A DNA stretch of 64,000 bases from Nostoc sp. CENA543 (GCF_002896875.1 NZ_CP023278.1:5774501-5838500); one strand, 5' to 3'; positions 41,560-51,322 are shown, counted from the first letter of the stretch. Notes: generated by a model from the letters alone, not told the origin. A program made the numbers and translations.

Positions 41560-42447
41560 ATGAGTGTAACCCCTAAATCTGATATCAATTGGCAAGTTGC
41601 CACAACACCACAAGCCTACACCGAAGCTAAACCTAACTTTTTCGGTGAATTAGTTCAAGAGACTCTGGCTTTAACTCGTCGCTTGTTTATTCAATTACAA
41701 CGCCGTCCCTCAACTCTGGTGGCGGGGATTATTCAGCCTGTCATGTGGTTGGTGCTATTCGGTGCTTTGTTCCAAAATGCCCCAAAAGGTTTATTTGGCA
41801 GTACGACAAATTACGGGCAATTTTTAGCCGCAGGTGTAATTGTATTTACAGCCTTTGCGGGAGCGTTGAATGCTGGTTTACCTGTGATGTTTGACAGGGA
41901 ATTTGGCTTTTTAAACCGCTTGTTAGTCGCCCCCCTAGCTTCGCGCTTCTCAATTGTCTTTGCCTCAGCCATCTTTATTATTAGTCAAAGCTTACTGCAA
42001 GCGGCTGTAATTGTTGGTGCAGCAGCGTTTCTGGGTGCTGGACTACCAGATGTCACAGGACTAGCTGCGATCGCTCTCATCGTTTTTTTGCTAGCATTGG
42101 GTGTCACAGCTATTTCTCTAGGGTTAGCTTTTGCCCTACCAGGACACATTGAATTAATAGCAGTAATTTTTGTTACTAACCTACCATTATTATTTGCTAG
42201 CACTGCCCTCGCACCTTTATCTTTCATGCCCAAGTGGTTACAGGTTGTGGCTACCCTTAACCCCCTTAGCTACGCCATTGAACCAATTCGCTACCTCTAT
42301 ACTCACAGCAGTTGGGGATTATCTAGCGTCGTCATGCAAGCCCCTTGGGGTGAAATTACCTTTGGTAGTGCATTGCTAATCTTATTTGGTTTTGCATTAG
42401 TAGCTTTAATTAGCATTCAGCCCCAACTTCGCCGGACTCTTGCTTAA
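41560..42447 (+). CDS. ABC-2 type exporter, membrane subunit
   Basis: A 295-residue permease with six predicted membrane helices (for example STLVAGIIQPVMWLVLFGALF, FLAAGVIVFTAFAGALNAGL, ALIVFLLALGVTAISLGLAFAL). The final helices lie near LILFGFALVALISIQPQ. It shows the ABC-2 pattern with the G-x-LFG signal in helix 2. The start is the ATG at 41560 giving MSVTPKSDINW; the longer open frame upstream encodes only repeat-derived SHTSHTS and PFPMPPAPFP. It pairs with the ATPase upstream. The exported compound is unknown. Confidence 0.9.
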   Translation: MSVTPKSDINWQVATTPQAYTEAKPNFFGELVQETLALTRRLFIQLQRRPSTLVAGIIQPVMWLVLFGALFQNAPKGLFGSTTNYGQFLAAGVIVFTAFAGALNAGLPVMFDREFGFLNRLLVAPLASRFSIVFASAIFIISQSLLQAAVIVGAAAFLGAGLPDVTGLAAIALIVFLLALGVTAISLGLAFALPGHIELIAVIFVTNLPLLFASTALAPLSFMPKWLQVVATLNPLSYAIEPIRYLYTHSSWGLSSVVMQAPWGEITFGSALLILFGFALVALISIQPQLRRTLA

Positions 42448-42465
42448 GATAAATACAGCATCAAT

Positions 42466-42523
42466 GAAAAAAGGGTAAAAGTTAAAATATTCTTTGCTTT
42501 TGCCTTTTAACTTTTACCTTTTT
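42466..42523 (+). terminator. terminator after the ABC exporter
   Basis: A long imperfect stem AAAAAGGGTAAAAGTTAAAA / TTTTAACTTTTACCTTTTT with a TTTGCTTTTGCC loop, ending in T-rich DNA. It is made of TTTTGCC/TTTTACC heptamer units. Confidence 0.6.
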
Positions 42524-42553
42524 ACTTCTCAAACATGGTGTTAGAGGATGTTT

Positions 42554-42937
42554 ATGAAAAAATCATTTCCCGCGATCGCTAAACTTTTAGTAGCAACTGT
42601 AGCCAGTTTTAGCTTTACTTCCCTACTCACAGACCAATCTAGCCTCGCCCAACTCGGTACAGTAGATGCAGGTGGTAATAATACCGATCAACAAAATAAC
42701 GTTGACTTTAGCAACGGCAATTTCAATATGTTCGACTTAATTCACCGCGCCCAGTTCGGTACAAGTTCTTGGAACGCCGATCAGCAAGGGCAACAAATTG
42801 ATGAAGCCGCTAAAGCTTTTAGAGAAAGACAAAATCGAGCCAATCAGAATAATCAACCACAAGGACAAATACTTCCTTTACCAGTTATTAATACCCCCAG
42901 TTCCGCAGAACCAGGGGTAAACCAAGGTAATCAATAA
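42554..42937 (+). CDS. small exported protein of unknown function
   Basis: A 127-residue protein with a Sec signal of about 33 residues (MKKSFPAIAKLLVATVASFS, cleavage after SLAQ). The mature part is short, Asn/Gln-rich and probably partly disordered, with one compact block (FNMFDLIHRAQFGTSSWNADQQGQQIDEAAKAFRE). It ends in a Pro-containing LPLPVINTPSSAE segment. The ATG at 42554 is preferred to the one at 42548. I do not recognise its family. The gene is preceded by the ABC exporter terminator and followed by CACTCA-type repeats at 42950-43085. Confidence 0.72.
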   Translation: MKKSFPAIAKLLVATVASFSFTSLLTDQSSLAQLGTVDAGGNNTDQQNNVDFSNGNFNMFDLIHRAQFGTSSWNADQQGQQIDEAAKAFRERQNRANQNNQPQGQILPLPVINTPSSAEPGVNQGNQ

Positions 42938-43084
42938 TAGTGATGAATTTTGAGTGCTGAGTTTTGAGTGAAGAAATTACTTAGCACTCTTTTGTGAAAA
43001 AGTTTCCTGATCTGAGATTACTAAATCAAGTGTCTCTACTTTAATTAATTAACCACTCACCACTCACCACTCACCACTCAGCAC

Positions 43085-43525
43085 TTAATTAAGTCCCAAA
43101 GCCACTAAAACATCGCTAGCGTGGGTAGCTGTGTTGACAGCAGCATCAACATGAGCAATTTTGCCTTGGGCATCAATAACGTAGGTGACACGCTTGGCAT
43201 AACCACCGCCATCAACATCGTAAGCTTTGATGATCGAGTGGTCGGTATCAGCCAATAAAGGGAAATTCAAATTATATTTTTGGGTAAATGCTTGATGGGA
43301 AACTTCATCATCAGCACTGACTCCCAGCACCACAATATCCTTGCCTTGATAATCGTCTTTGGCATCCCGGAAGCTACAAGCCTGCTTAGTGCAGCCTGGG
43401 GTGTCATCTTTGGGATAGAAATATAAAACAACGGTCTTTCCAGCAAAATCAGATAACGAGACGGTGTTACCGTTGGTATCTTTGACGGTAAATGCAGGTG
43501 CATCTGTACCAACCGCTAAAGGCAT
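43085..43525 (-). CDS. thioredoxin-dependent peroxiredoxin, PrxQ/BCP type
   Basis: A 146-residue peroxidase that removes hydrogen peroxide and organic hydroperoxides using thioredoxin. The peroxidatic cysteine is in the PKDDTPGCTKQACSFRD segment (first Cys), and the second Cys five residues later is the intramolecular resolving cysteine of the PrxQ subfamily. The C-terminal YVIDAQGKIAHVDAAVN completes the fold. No signal peptide is present. Its start ATG follows an AGGAAGGG-like sequence on the minus strand. In cyanobacteria several PrxQ copies occur; which one this is cannot be told. Confidence 0.93.
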   Translation of the reverse strand: MPLAVGTDAPAFTVKDTNGNTVSLSDFAGKTVVLYFYPKDDTPGCTKQACSFRDAKDDYQGKDIVVLGVSADDEVSHQAFTQKYNLNFPLLADTDHSIIKAYDVDGGGYAKRVTYVIDAQGKIAHVDAAVNTATHASDVLVALGLN

Positions 43526-43634
43526 AATGAACCCTTCCTGTTTTAGATTGTTGATGACTTTGAAATTTTACAATAATTTACAATGATTTCATGACATAAA
43601 TGTAAAAACTCAAGGGAAGGAAAATATCTTTCCC

Positions 43635-44051
43635 ATGCCCAAACATCACAATATGGTTAACTCACAAAACTCCAAAGTATTGACCTATCAGCCCAGCAGC
43701 ATCAAAAGAGCCGAAAAATCGCTGATTTGTTCTCCCTTCAAAATCAAATTATTTGAAACCATGCGCCATCAGAGTATCGCCTTGAGTGCGATCGCCACAG
43801 AAAATGGTGTAAAAAATGGTTACACTCAACAACCCCTCTCAGAGTTAGCCTGTGATGACGCTTTGGGTTGGTTAATTCAAGTCGGGATGTTAAGGCGCGA
43901 AGTCGATGGACAGGGGATTACAGATAGTTTTCGCCTCACACCCCTGGGTCATCAACTACTGGAAAAATACCAAAGTCAAGACCTACCTACAGCTTCCTGG
44001 AGCGATCGCTTGTCTAATGCTATGATTCGTTGGCTCAGAATTCCCTTTTAG
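43635..44051 (+). CDS. Npun_F0494-type conserved cyanobacterial protein
   Basis: A 138-residue protein. I recall the family name Npun_F0494 for cyanobacterial proteins of this kind, but give it only tentatively. The sequence is soluble and basic at the start, with a probable winged-helix-like part (LACDDALGWLIQVGMLRREVDGQGITDSFRLTPLGHQLLEKY) that resembles the end of a DNA-binding domain. The C terminus is basic (RWLRIPF). The gene is divergent from PrxQ with a 109-bp gap. No enzyme motif is seen. Function unknown. Confidence 0.7.
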   Translation: MPKHHNMVNSQNSKVLTYQPSSIKRAEKSLICSPFKIKLFETMRHQSIALSAIATENGVKNGYTQQPLSELACDDALGWLIQVGMLRREVDGQGITDSFRLTPLGHQLLEKYQSQDLPTASWSDRLSNAMIRWLRIPF

Positions 44052-44342
44052 CTAAATCAACTCTCCAAAAGTTAGGATTCAGTATCTATAGGGAACAATA
44101 TATACGGAAAGACATCAACCCATTTATCAATTCTTTATCAATTTCGTCCCAGGAAATTGCCGGAATTGTTAAGCTGGGTTGCATATTTGCTTTAACTTAA
44201 GGCAGAATACTTGCTCTCGTTCTACGATGGGCATTGGGCATGAGTCATTGACACCAGGTCAATCCTCACACTCATGCAAATTTATGTTATCAAGAATTAC
44301 GCATTAATATTATCCCCTGATTGTGAGTAAGTAACAGTGGCT
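44052..44342. other. 291-bp intergenic region before cobQ
   Basis: Upstream of cobQ. Contains a short GGGCATGAGTCATTGACACCAGG stretch (split here: GGGCATGAGTCATTGACA, CCAGG) and no recognisable cobalamin riboswitch. No gene. Confidence 0.45.
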
Positions 44343-45818
44343 ATGAAATCTATTATGGTGGTGGGGACAACTTCCCACGCAGGGAAATCACTGATAACTA
44401 CAGCTATTTGTCGAATTTTGTCGCGGCGTGGCTGGCGAGTAGCCCCCTTTAAAGGACAAAATATGGCTTTAAATGCTTATGTCACAGCCAATGGGGGAGA
44501 AATCGGTTACGCGCAGGCGGTACAAGCCTGGGCTGCGGGGGTAATTCCTTGGGTAGAAATGAACCCGATTTTGCTCAAACCCCAAGGAGATATGACTTCC
44601 CAGGTAATTATGCGGGGGAGATATGTCGGTAAAGTCAATGCTGCCGATTACTATGAACAGTATTTTGAAATGGGTTGGCGAGCCATTGAAGAATCTTTAC
44701 AACATTTAAGTACAGAATTTGATGTCATCGTTTGTGAAGGTGCTGGTAGTCCCGCAGAAATTAACCTCAAGCACCGCGACTTAACTAATATGCGGGTAGC
44801 AAAACACTTAAATGCACCCACAATCTTAGTAGTAGATATTGACCGTGGAGGAGCATTTGCCCACGTTGTCGGCACACTTGAGCTACTCGAACCAGACGAA
44901 CGGCAATTAATTAAAGGTATAGTAATTAACAAGTTCCGAGGACAGCGATCGCTTTTAGAACCCGGAATCAAATGGTTAGAAGAACGGACAAAAATTCCGG
45001 TAATTGGTGTCATTCCTTACCTCCAAGAATTATTCCCCGCCGAAGATTCTCTAGATTTACTAGAACGTAAACCAGCAAAAGCCCACACAGATATCAATAT
45101 CAGTGTGGTGCGCTTACCCAGAATTTCCAACTTTACCGATTTTGACCCCTTAGAATCAGAACCCACAGTTTCCGTCAAATACATTAGTCCCAAGCACGAT
45201 TTAGGACATCCAGACGCAGTAATTATTCCAGGGACAAAAACTACAATTGCGGATTTAATCATTCTGCAAAAAAGTGGTATGGCAGAAGCAATTCAACACT
45301 ATGCCGCCTCTGGTGGTACAGTGTTAGGGATTTGTGGCGGCTACCAAATTCTTGGACAAATCATCGCCGATCCTGAAGGGGTAGAGGGACAAGCCGGTCG
45401 ATATCAAGGTTTAAATCTCTTACCGATTAAGACCGTGATTACAGGGCAAAAAATCGCCCGTCAGCGTCAAGTTAGCTCCAATTTCCCCCAAATGGGACTA
45501 CCTGTAATTGGTTTTGAAATTCATCAAGGGCGATCGCGTGTAGACATTCCCAGCGATAATCAAGGCTATCAACCTTTATTTGATGATGCTAACTTAGGAT
45601 TGGTAGATAAATGTCAATCAGTGTGGGGAACATATCTCCACGGACTATTTGACAATGGCCCCTGGCGACGCGCTTGGCTCAATCGTCTGCGTCAACAACG
45701 CGGCTTGAAATCCTTACCCACAGGGGTCGCCAACTACCGAGAACAACGAGAGCAGATGTTAGATAATCTGGCTAGCGAAATTGAAAATCATTTAGATTTA
45801 ACGCCCTTTTTGTCGTAG
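44343..45818 (+). CDS. cobQ: cobyric acid synthase
   Basis: A 491-residue glutamine-dependent amidotransferase that amidates adenosylcobyrinate diamide at four positions. The N-terminal P-loop domain opens with MVVGTTSHAGKSLITTAICR, and the C-terminal glutaminase-like domain has its catalytic Cys in VLGICGGYQILG and a His in HGLFDNGPWRRAW. The GTG at 44337 is replaced here by the ATG at 44343. A [2Fe-2S] ferredoxin gene follows 14 bp downstream, so the two are cotranscribed. The wider window also has a tandem CobO-type gene and a BtuF-like gene, but far away. Confidence 0.95.
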   Translation: MKSIMVVGTTSHAGKSLITTAICRILSRRGWRVAPFKGQNMALNAYVTANGGEIGYAQAVQAWAAGVIPWVEMNPILLKPQGDMTSQVIMRGRYVGKVNAADYYEQYFEMGWRAIEESLQHLSTEFDVIVCEGAGSPAEINLKHRDLTNMRVAKHLNAPTILVVDIDRGGAFAHVVGTLELLEPDERQLIKGIVINKFRGQRSLLEPGIKWLEERTKIPVIGVIPYLQELFPAEDSLDLLERKPAKAHTDINISVVRLPRISNFTDFDPLESEPTVSVKYISPKHDLGHPDAVIIPGTKTTIADLIILQKSGMAEAIQHYAASGGTVLGICGGYQILGQIIADPEGVEGQAGRYQGLNLLPIKTVITGQKIARQRQVSSNFPQMGLPVIGFEIHQGRSRVDIPSDNQGYQPLFDDANLGLVDKCQSVWGTYLHGLFDNGPWRRAWLNRLRQQRGLKSLPTGVANYREQREQMLDNLASEIENHLDLTPFLS

Positions 45819-45832
45819 TTAGGCTAAATTGC

Positions 45833-46069
45833 ATGAGTGTTGTTGTCCGTTTTTTACCAGATGATGTCACCATTAACGCTGAGGTAGGAGAACCCCTGTT
45901 AGATGTAGCAGATAGAGCCGGGGTTTTCATTCCTACTGGGTGTTTAATGGGGACTTGTCACGCTTGCACGGTAGAACTAGACGACGGCGACACCATTCGC
46001 GCTTGCATCACCTCTGTACCACCGCAAGCAGAACTTACCATTCATTTATTTAGTGACCCAACTTGGTAG
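45833..46069 (+). CDS. plant-type [2Fe-2S] ferredoxin, small
   Basis: A 78-residue electron carrier. The cluster cysteines are in GCLMGTCHACTVE (C-x4-C-x2-C) and RACITS (fourth Cys). It is shorter than photosynthetic ferredoxin (about 98 residues) and lacks its CYAGACSTC pattern, so it belongs to a side branch. The close link to cobQ (14 bp, same strand) suggests that it may serve the reductive steps of corrinoid chemistry, for example delivering an electron for Co reduction; that is inference. No signal peptide. Confidence 0.9.
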   Translation: MSVVVRFLPDDVTINAEVGEPLLDVADRAGVFIPTGCLMGTCHACTVELDDGDTIRACITSVPPQAELTIHLFSDPTW

Positions 46070-46128
46070 TTTTGGTTTTGTTCAAGATTTGGATAGAGTG
46101 GCATTGAAATCACTATGATTAAGTTTTT

Positions 46129-46341
46129 ATGCCCAAGAAAATCCGAGAATTGAAACAAATGCTCCGCCAAATTGGTTTTACAGAATTGCCAGGAAAAGGA
46201 AGCCATACCAACTGGGTACACCCTTTGTATCCTGGAAAAATTACAATTTCAGGTAAAGATGGAGCAGATGCTAAACGCTACCAAGAACAGGAAATAAGGC
46301 AAGCAATAGAGATAGTTGAGGGAAATCAACAAAATGAGTAA
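46129..46341 (+). CDS. hicA: HicA-family mRNA interferase toxin
   Basis: A 70-residue toxin of a type II toxin-antitoxin pair. The double-stranded-RNA-binding-like fold is seen in IRELKQMLRQIGFTELPGKGSHTNWVHP, with the active His in GSHTNW. HicA cleaves mRNA when free of HicB. The gene order toxin first, antitoxin second, and an 8-bp overlap with hicB fit the family. A promoter probably lies in the 60 bp after the ferredoxin gene. The pair sits between ferredoxin and SRPBCC genes, without other defence or mobile genes. Confidence 0.9.
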   Translation: MPKKIRELKQMLRQIGFTELPGKGSHTNWVHPLYPGKITISGKDGADAKRYQEQEIRQAIEIVEGNQQNE

Positions 46342-46552
46342 GATTAAATACCAAATGGTTATTCAGTGGTCTGAAGAAGATAATTGCTTTCTCGTAGGAT
46401 TACCTGACTTTCCTGGACAACGCTGGCGCACTCATGGAGATACGTATGAGTTAGCGGTAGCAAACGGTATTGAAGCTTTAGAGTCTTTGATTATTGCTTA
46501 TGAAACTGCGGGTGAACCACTACCAGAACCAGCCGTATGTTCTGTTACTTAG
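46334..46552 (+). CDS. hicB: HicB-family antitoxin
   Basis: A 72-residue antitoxin with the partially degraded RNase H-like fold: YQMVIQWSEEDNCFLVGLPDFPGQRWRTHGDTYELAVANGIEALE. It neutralises the HicA product encoded just upstream. The start is the ATG at 46334, which overlaps the hicA stop by 8 bp; the longer frame (MREINK) is not needed. A C-terminal helix-turn-helix or ribbon-helix-helix DNA-binding domain, found in many HicB proteins, is absent in this short form. Autoregulation therefore may not follow the usual scheme. Confidence 0.9.
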   Translation: MSKIKYQMVIQWSEEDNCFLVGLPDFPGQRWRTHGDTYELAVANGIEALESLIIAYETAGEPLPEPAVCSVT

Positions 46553-46630
46553 ATTTTTTATACTTAATAAGTGTGCTGGGTCTGATAGTTCGACCCAACC
46601 CACAAACTTGATTTCACCAATCTCAGCTAA

Positions 46631-47086
46631 TTAAGAAGAGGCTGAATTTGCTTTAGCGTTTAAAGCATACTCTTTAAACCTTTCTAAATCGGCTTGAATC
46701 GTTGATTCTACGGCTCGACCTAAAAATAGGTTATCCATGATTTTGCCCAAAATCCCAGGAATAGCATAGGAAACTGTCATTTTCACGATGCTACTACCGT
46801 GGCGATCGTAAAAGCGAATCGCTCCTTGATTTGGTAAACCATCGATTGATTCCCATTGAATAATTTGATGGGGGACAGTTTTCAGGATGCGGGATTTCCA
46901 GGTAAATTCCAGTCCGCCTGTGTTTAATTTCCACAGAGAAACATCTGGGTTATCAGGGGGAATTTTCACAGAATCTATCCATTTCATCCACTTCGGCATT
47001 TGCTCTAGGTCAGACCACAAGCCCCAGACTAAATCAATGGGGGCTTCGACTTCAACCTGTACGCTATGTTCTAGCCAATCAGCCAT
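46631..47086 (-). CDS. SRPBCC (START/cyclase-dehydrase-like) protein
   Basis: A 151-residue lipid- or ligand-binding helix-grip protein (polyketide cyclase/dehydrase-like). Visible features are VEVEAPIDLVWGLWSDLEQMPKWMKWIDSV, the central beta strands ending in GLEFTWKSRILKTVPHQIIQWES, and a C-terminal long helix. The start is the ATG giving MADWLEHSVQVEVEAP at 47086; the longer frame upstream overlaps crtQ and is not conserved. It lies 25 bp downstream of crtQ on the same strand, so a link to carotenoid or other lipid handling at the membrane is possible, but it is inference from position. Confidence 0.85.
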   Translation of the reverse strand: MADWLEHSVQVEVEAPIDLVWGLWSDLEQMPKWMKWIDSVKIPPDNPDVSLWKLNTGGLEFTWKSRILKTVPHQIIQWESIDGLPNQGAIRFYDRHGSSIVKMTVSYAIPGILGKIMDNLFLGRAVESTIQADLERFKEYALNAKANSASS

Positions 47087-47111
47087 TATTTTTCGATGTT
47101 TAGATTTAACT

Positions 47112-48551
47112 CTATTGTTTAATATTTTCGAGAATGACTTTGGCGGCGCGTCTGCCAGAAATTGTTGCCCCTTCCATGCTATCAATGTAGTCTTGTTGAG
47201 TGTAACTACCTGCGAGGAAGAAATTAGGCACTGGAGTTTTTTGGTCAGGACGATACACATCCATTCCTGGGGCTTCGCGATATAAAGATTGAGCCAATTT
47301 AACGACGCTATACCAAGTCATATTTAATTCCCGTGATGAGGGGAATAATTCATGGACTTGTTTGAGGACGTGTTGGGCGATCGCTTCGTTACTTTCCTTA
47401 ATAAAGGGATCTCCTGGTGTCAGCACTAGCTGTAATAATGACCCCTGCCCCGGACGATAATAATCACTAGGACTAGTCAAGGCTAAATCCGCAAAGCAGG
47501 AAAAATCAGCATCAGCCGTATACAGTAAATTATCTAGCCCTGCTGCTTCCTGGAGTTGTTTACGCTTTTCCCCATCTTGCAGTTCTGTCACCCAACCATC
47601 AAACCGTAACTGTACTGTGGCAACTGGGACTGCTTCTAGTTTATAAATATTGTCAAATTCTGACCATTTGCGCCATTGTTGGGGTAAAATTCGCTGAATT
47701 CCTGGGACATCACAAGCGCATAGATAAGCATCCGCAGTGATTAATTCTGTCGTGTCTCCTTGGGCAACTACTAAGCCAGTGACGTGGGTTTGTCCATCCA
47801 CTTCCGTAAACTGAATTTCTCGGACTTGACGACGTGTATAAACTTGTGTGCCTCTATCTGCTAAGTATTTGAGAATGGGTTTGTGGAGATATTCATCAGG
47901 AGAACCTTCCAACATTCGCAGTACAGAAGCTTCGCTGCGGACTGCAAAAAATTGAAAGATAGTTAACATACAACGGGCGGAAATATTTTCGCAGTCGATG
48001 AATCCCAAGGCGTAAGCAATGGGATTCCACATCCTTTTGATACTGCCTTCACTACCGCCGTGACTGCGAAACCAGTCAGCAAAACTGACTTTATCTAAGT
48101 TGCGGATAGTTCTCATTGCTCCGTCAAAGTCTACTAGTCCTCGCACAATCGGACTGGTTCCGAGAGCGATCGCATTTTGTAGCTTATCCTGTAACGAGAG
48201 TTGAGAAGTGGTGAAAAATGCTTTTAACCCATTAAAAGGCGCGCCTGTAAAGAAACGAAAGTCTAACGCACCGGTGCGCCCACCTTTATTGATAAAAGTG
48301 TGGGTGTGTTCTTTGAGGCGTAAACTTGACAACGCCCCGACTTTATTCATGAGTTCAAACAGTTGGTAGTAGCACCCGAAAAATACGTGCAACCCCATTT
48401 CTACGTGGTTGCCATCACCATCAATCCAACTACCGACTTTACCCCCAACAAACGGACGGGACTCAAAAATTTGGACTTCGCAGCCTGCATCAGCTAAATC
48501 CACTGCGGTTGCTAGCCCAGCCAATCCCGCACCTACAATTGCAACGCGCAT
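47112..48551 (-). CDS. crtQ: zeta-carotene desaturase
   Basis: A 479-residue FAD enzyme (plant-type, ZDS family) that turns zeta-carotene into lycopene. The Rossmann N terminus is [21 protein letters not shown], with the family's [13 protein letters not shown] block and the C-terminal [30 protein letters not shown]. It feeds carotenoid synthesis in thylakoid and outer membranes. The gene is the first of a two-gene unit with the SRPBCC protein. A 287-bp upstream region follows on the minus strand. Length and both dinucleotide-binding motifs are complete. Confidence 0.96.
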   Translation of the reverse strand: MRVAIVGAGLAGLATAVDLADAGCEVQIFESRPFVGGKVGSWIDGDGNHVEMGLHVFFGCYYQLFELMNKVGALSSLRLKEHTHTFINKGGRTGALDFRFFTGAPFNGLKAFFTTSQLSLQDKLQNAIALGTSPIVRGLVDFDGAMRTIRNLDKVSFADWFRSHGGSEGSIKRMWNPIAYALGFIDCENISARCMLTIFQFFAVRSEASVLRMLEGSPDEYLHKPILKYLADRGTQVYTRRQVREIQFTEVDGQTHVTGLVVAQGDTTELITADAYLCACDVPGIQRILPQQWRKWSEFDNIYKLEAVPVATVQLRFDGWVTELQDGEKRKQLQEAAGLDNLLYTADADFSCFADLALTSPSDYYRPGQGSLLQLVLTPGDPFIKESNEAIAQHVLKQVHELFPSSRELNMTWYSVVKLAQSLYREAPGMDVYRPDQKTPVPNFFLAGSYTQQDYIDSMEGATISGRRAAKVILENIKQ

Positions 48552-48838
48552 TCCGTCTTTCCTTTTCAGTTTCTTTACAAATTGTAACTGGGTTGGTGTC
48601 GGAATTTGCGACTTATCTCTAGCGACGTACTTTTTTGTGGGATGGCAAAGTCATGCACCTGATGATCGAAAATTTGTGTTTGTTTGGTTCTGCCGAAATT
48701 GCAGTGACTAGATTCTCTACACCTAAAGCGTGTATTTGCCACTAAAAAAACTTTTGTCAAAAGTTGTGGACTAAAAACCCCTCTTTAGATATTTATTGAG
48801 TAGTCAAAAGATTTTTTGTCATAACATCAAAATACCTC

Positions 48839-49009
48839 CTATCTACTCACTTCTTTATTGTCATCTGATACAGGTAAACTTCTAATCAGTTCCCGAATTA
48901 CATCAGTTGCAGGTCTACCTGTCTGTTGACAGTATTTTTCTAGTTTTTCTGCTTCCTGTGCAGCTAGATTTACAGTTATACGTTTGACGGCCCATTTTTT
49001 ATTAGTCAT
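48839..49009 (-). CDS. small ribbon-helix-helix (CopG/Arc-type) protein
   Basis: A 56-residue protein, below the usual size cutoff for ORF calling. It begins MTNKKWAVKRITVNLAAQEA, then EKLEKYCQQTGRPATDVIRELIRSLP and a short acidic tail DDNKEV. The basic strand (KRITVNL) plus two helices is the ribbon-helix-helix pattern of small DNA-binding repressors and antitoxins. The ATG at 49009 (or 49015) sits in an ATAATGACTAAT context that resembles the TAATGACTAA heptamer family. It is a single gene with no visible toxin partner; the plus-strand frame at 49031-49234 is probably not real. DNA-binding role inferred from fold alone. Confidence 0.65.
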   Translation of the reverse strand: MTNKKWAVKRITVNLAAQEAEKLEKYCQQTGRPATDVIRELIRSLPVSDDNKEVSR

Positions 49010-49015
49010 TATCAT

Positions 49016-51322
49016 GCTATCTGCTGTGTATTGACATCATCAAAAACAAATAAAACGACAAGGAAGACGATAAGATTATCAGAATTTGTGTCAAGAAACA
49101 AGCGATACCGTTCCCCACAAAAATATTCGTTTCGTCAAATCACTCGTCGGTTTTTCAAGAAACATCAGAAACTGCTTACAGTTGGAGAAAGGGTAATAGG
49201 GAAAACTTCCTTTTCAAAAAAACTTGAGATGTAGATAACTTAATTCCCAGGACGCAAGTTGCCATATGAATTTGATTTAGTCATGTGACATTCAAAAAAG
49301 TCTCCAAAGTGGTAATTTATTCAAAAATTCGACCTTTTCTCTGCTTTAAATTCACAAATGAATCTCAAAAAAATGTCTGACATCAATAATCAATGACAGC
49401 TGATATCTAGAAGTATGTCAATGGAAAACATGAACTTCTGGCTGTTTATAAGCTGGGATTAAAGAAGCAGCGTTTCCTGAGATTTTCTTTACTCAACTAT
49501 CTCACTGCATTGACTAATGACAATGCTAGATAAAATTTTCCTGTTAATTAATCACAACAAAAATCATCCCTGAAATGATTTTGTTTAAGCTACTTTGATG
49601 TTTAAATTGGTAATTTGTCATCATTCTGCTGACAATTTTTACCATGATGTAAATTATGATGAAACATAATTACAGCTATTTCAGATAGATTTAACTAGCA
49701 GAAATGTTTTGATTTTTTCAAAAAATTGCTGAAACTGTTTAAGTTTTGTTCCCGTTCTTTTTAGCAAGGAATCACAATTATTTGTGACTTAAAGGAAATA
49801 GTTATCTATGAATGATAATTCCACTTTCATCTATAACCAGATTTGTGATATGCTTTGCCCGCAATCATGACATATTCACCACCTTAGTATTTGTTAATTT
49901 CTTGACATTTACATGAGGCATTTATGAGTTGTATTACGGCTATTATATCCAGATTACTATGATTTTGGAGAATCTTTACCCAAAGGATAAAGTAGCTTTT
50001 TATGCTTTATAAAAACTCTATGAAACTCTGATAATTTTACCTAAAATTTTGATTAATCTTGTTGACAAACACCAATCAATATAATCAATAACAATAGGCA
50101 TGATGCTACTGTTTATTAAACTTGCTGAAATACCCATGAAAAATAGCTGACGATATTCAGGTATGAATACAGGATATATTTTCACTTTCTTAAGTTACCC
50201 AGGTATTTGCAATAAATCACAACTAAATAGCGAATTTATAAAATTTTAATAAATCAAACAAGTAATTCATAAATGGAGCAAGCAATGATGAAGAGGGAGA
50301 AATGTAGGCGTAACAGCATTGCTACTGTAGTCAAAGCTTACTGGCTAACTTAAAAAAGAGTGATAAGAGAAAATTGGGGGTTTTATAACCGATTTCAATG
50401 GTGTTTACCCGCGACTGGAAACGTTAAATCAATGGAACGGCATAGAGGTTGTTTTAAAGCTAGTTGACCATCTTAGGAAAAATAAAAACTACCCAGTTTG
50501 ATGAAAAACTGAGTTTGTCTTTAAATTCGACGTTATGACGGATACAGAAGCAGATTGTTTCCCCTATCAGGGACTTACAAATAAAAAAATATACAATCAA
50601 CCGCTTTGGTAAGGAGAGAGAATTTTGATAGAAGGCTTCTCCGTTCATAACTTCCCTGCGGGACGCTACGCGAACGGAGGGGAGCAGGGGGAGCAGGGAA
50701 GTAAAAATTCAATGAAAATATTTGTTCTGACTCATGGAATAATTGATTTTCTAGAAGTTCCTAAGCATCTCAAAAAGCAGATTTCTTAACCAGATGCAAT
50801 AACTTCTAATCCTGAAAGGATGTTGAGAAATTAGCGATAAAGACTAAATTAATTCACGCTATTTTATATTGTGTGACACAGCTATAGGAACCCGCTTTGA
50901 TTCGGTGAAATCATTTGCTTAGGAAGGGAACAAGGAACGGGGAACGGGGAACTGTTAAGAAGGAATAAAAGTGTACCTAGCTTCGCACAAATCAAATATG
51001 AGTCCTATAGTTTGATTTTCACCGACCTAAGTAGCCGTCATGAACTGCGTATACAAGAAAACATGAAAAAGTCTTTCCCTTACACCCTTACACCTCTATA
51101 CCCCTACACCCCTTTTTCAAGTCAGAACGACTGCAACAACCAAAACTATGTCCAATAGTGTAAAAATACTAGGATTCAGTTCTGTGTTGTTAGCTATAGC
51201 GCGAAGTTTCGCCAATGCTGAGTAAACATCCCAGTTCTGTCCACTGTATGGAAGCAGAGGAAAATATCAACACTCACTGTGAGGTAACACTTAAGTTTGT
51301 AAGCGATTCCTGACTTAGTTAA
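49016..51322. other. 2.3-kb gene-poor region
   Basis: Very AT-rich DNA with no convincing gene. Frames at 49031-49234 (basic, TTG start) and 50460-50648 lack starts and ribosome sites. A palindromic GC element with CTCCGTTC/GAACGGAG arms lies at 50639-50679. Inverted short ends CTATAGGA/TCCTATAG lie near 50883 and 51002. A single CCCTATCAGGGAC motif at 50561 recalls a CRISPR repeat but is alone. A 5' leader of the 545-residue gene probably lies near 52961, not here. It may hold regulatory RNAs. Confidence 0.5.

Noticed and set aside
44052-44342. Cobalamin riboswitch upstream of cobQ
   Set aside because: No B12-box-like GCCACTG element or the expected long leader could be seen.
46890-47285. 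Long antisense frame across the SRPBCC/crtQ junction
   Set aside because: Shadow of the two real genes on the minus strand; no coding features of its own.
49031-49234. 67-codon basic frame (MTSSKTNKTTRK...)
   Set aside because: TTG start, low-complexity Lys/Arg/Ser content and no upstream site; more likely AT-rich noise beside the real small gene on the other strand.
50557-50577. CCCTATCAGGGAC motif resembling a cyanobacterial CRISPR repeat
   Set aside because: Only one copy was seen, with no spacer-length periodicity and no cas genes in the window.
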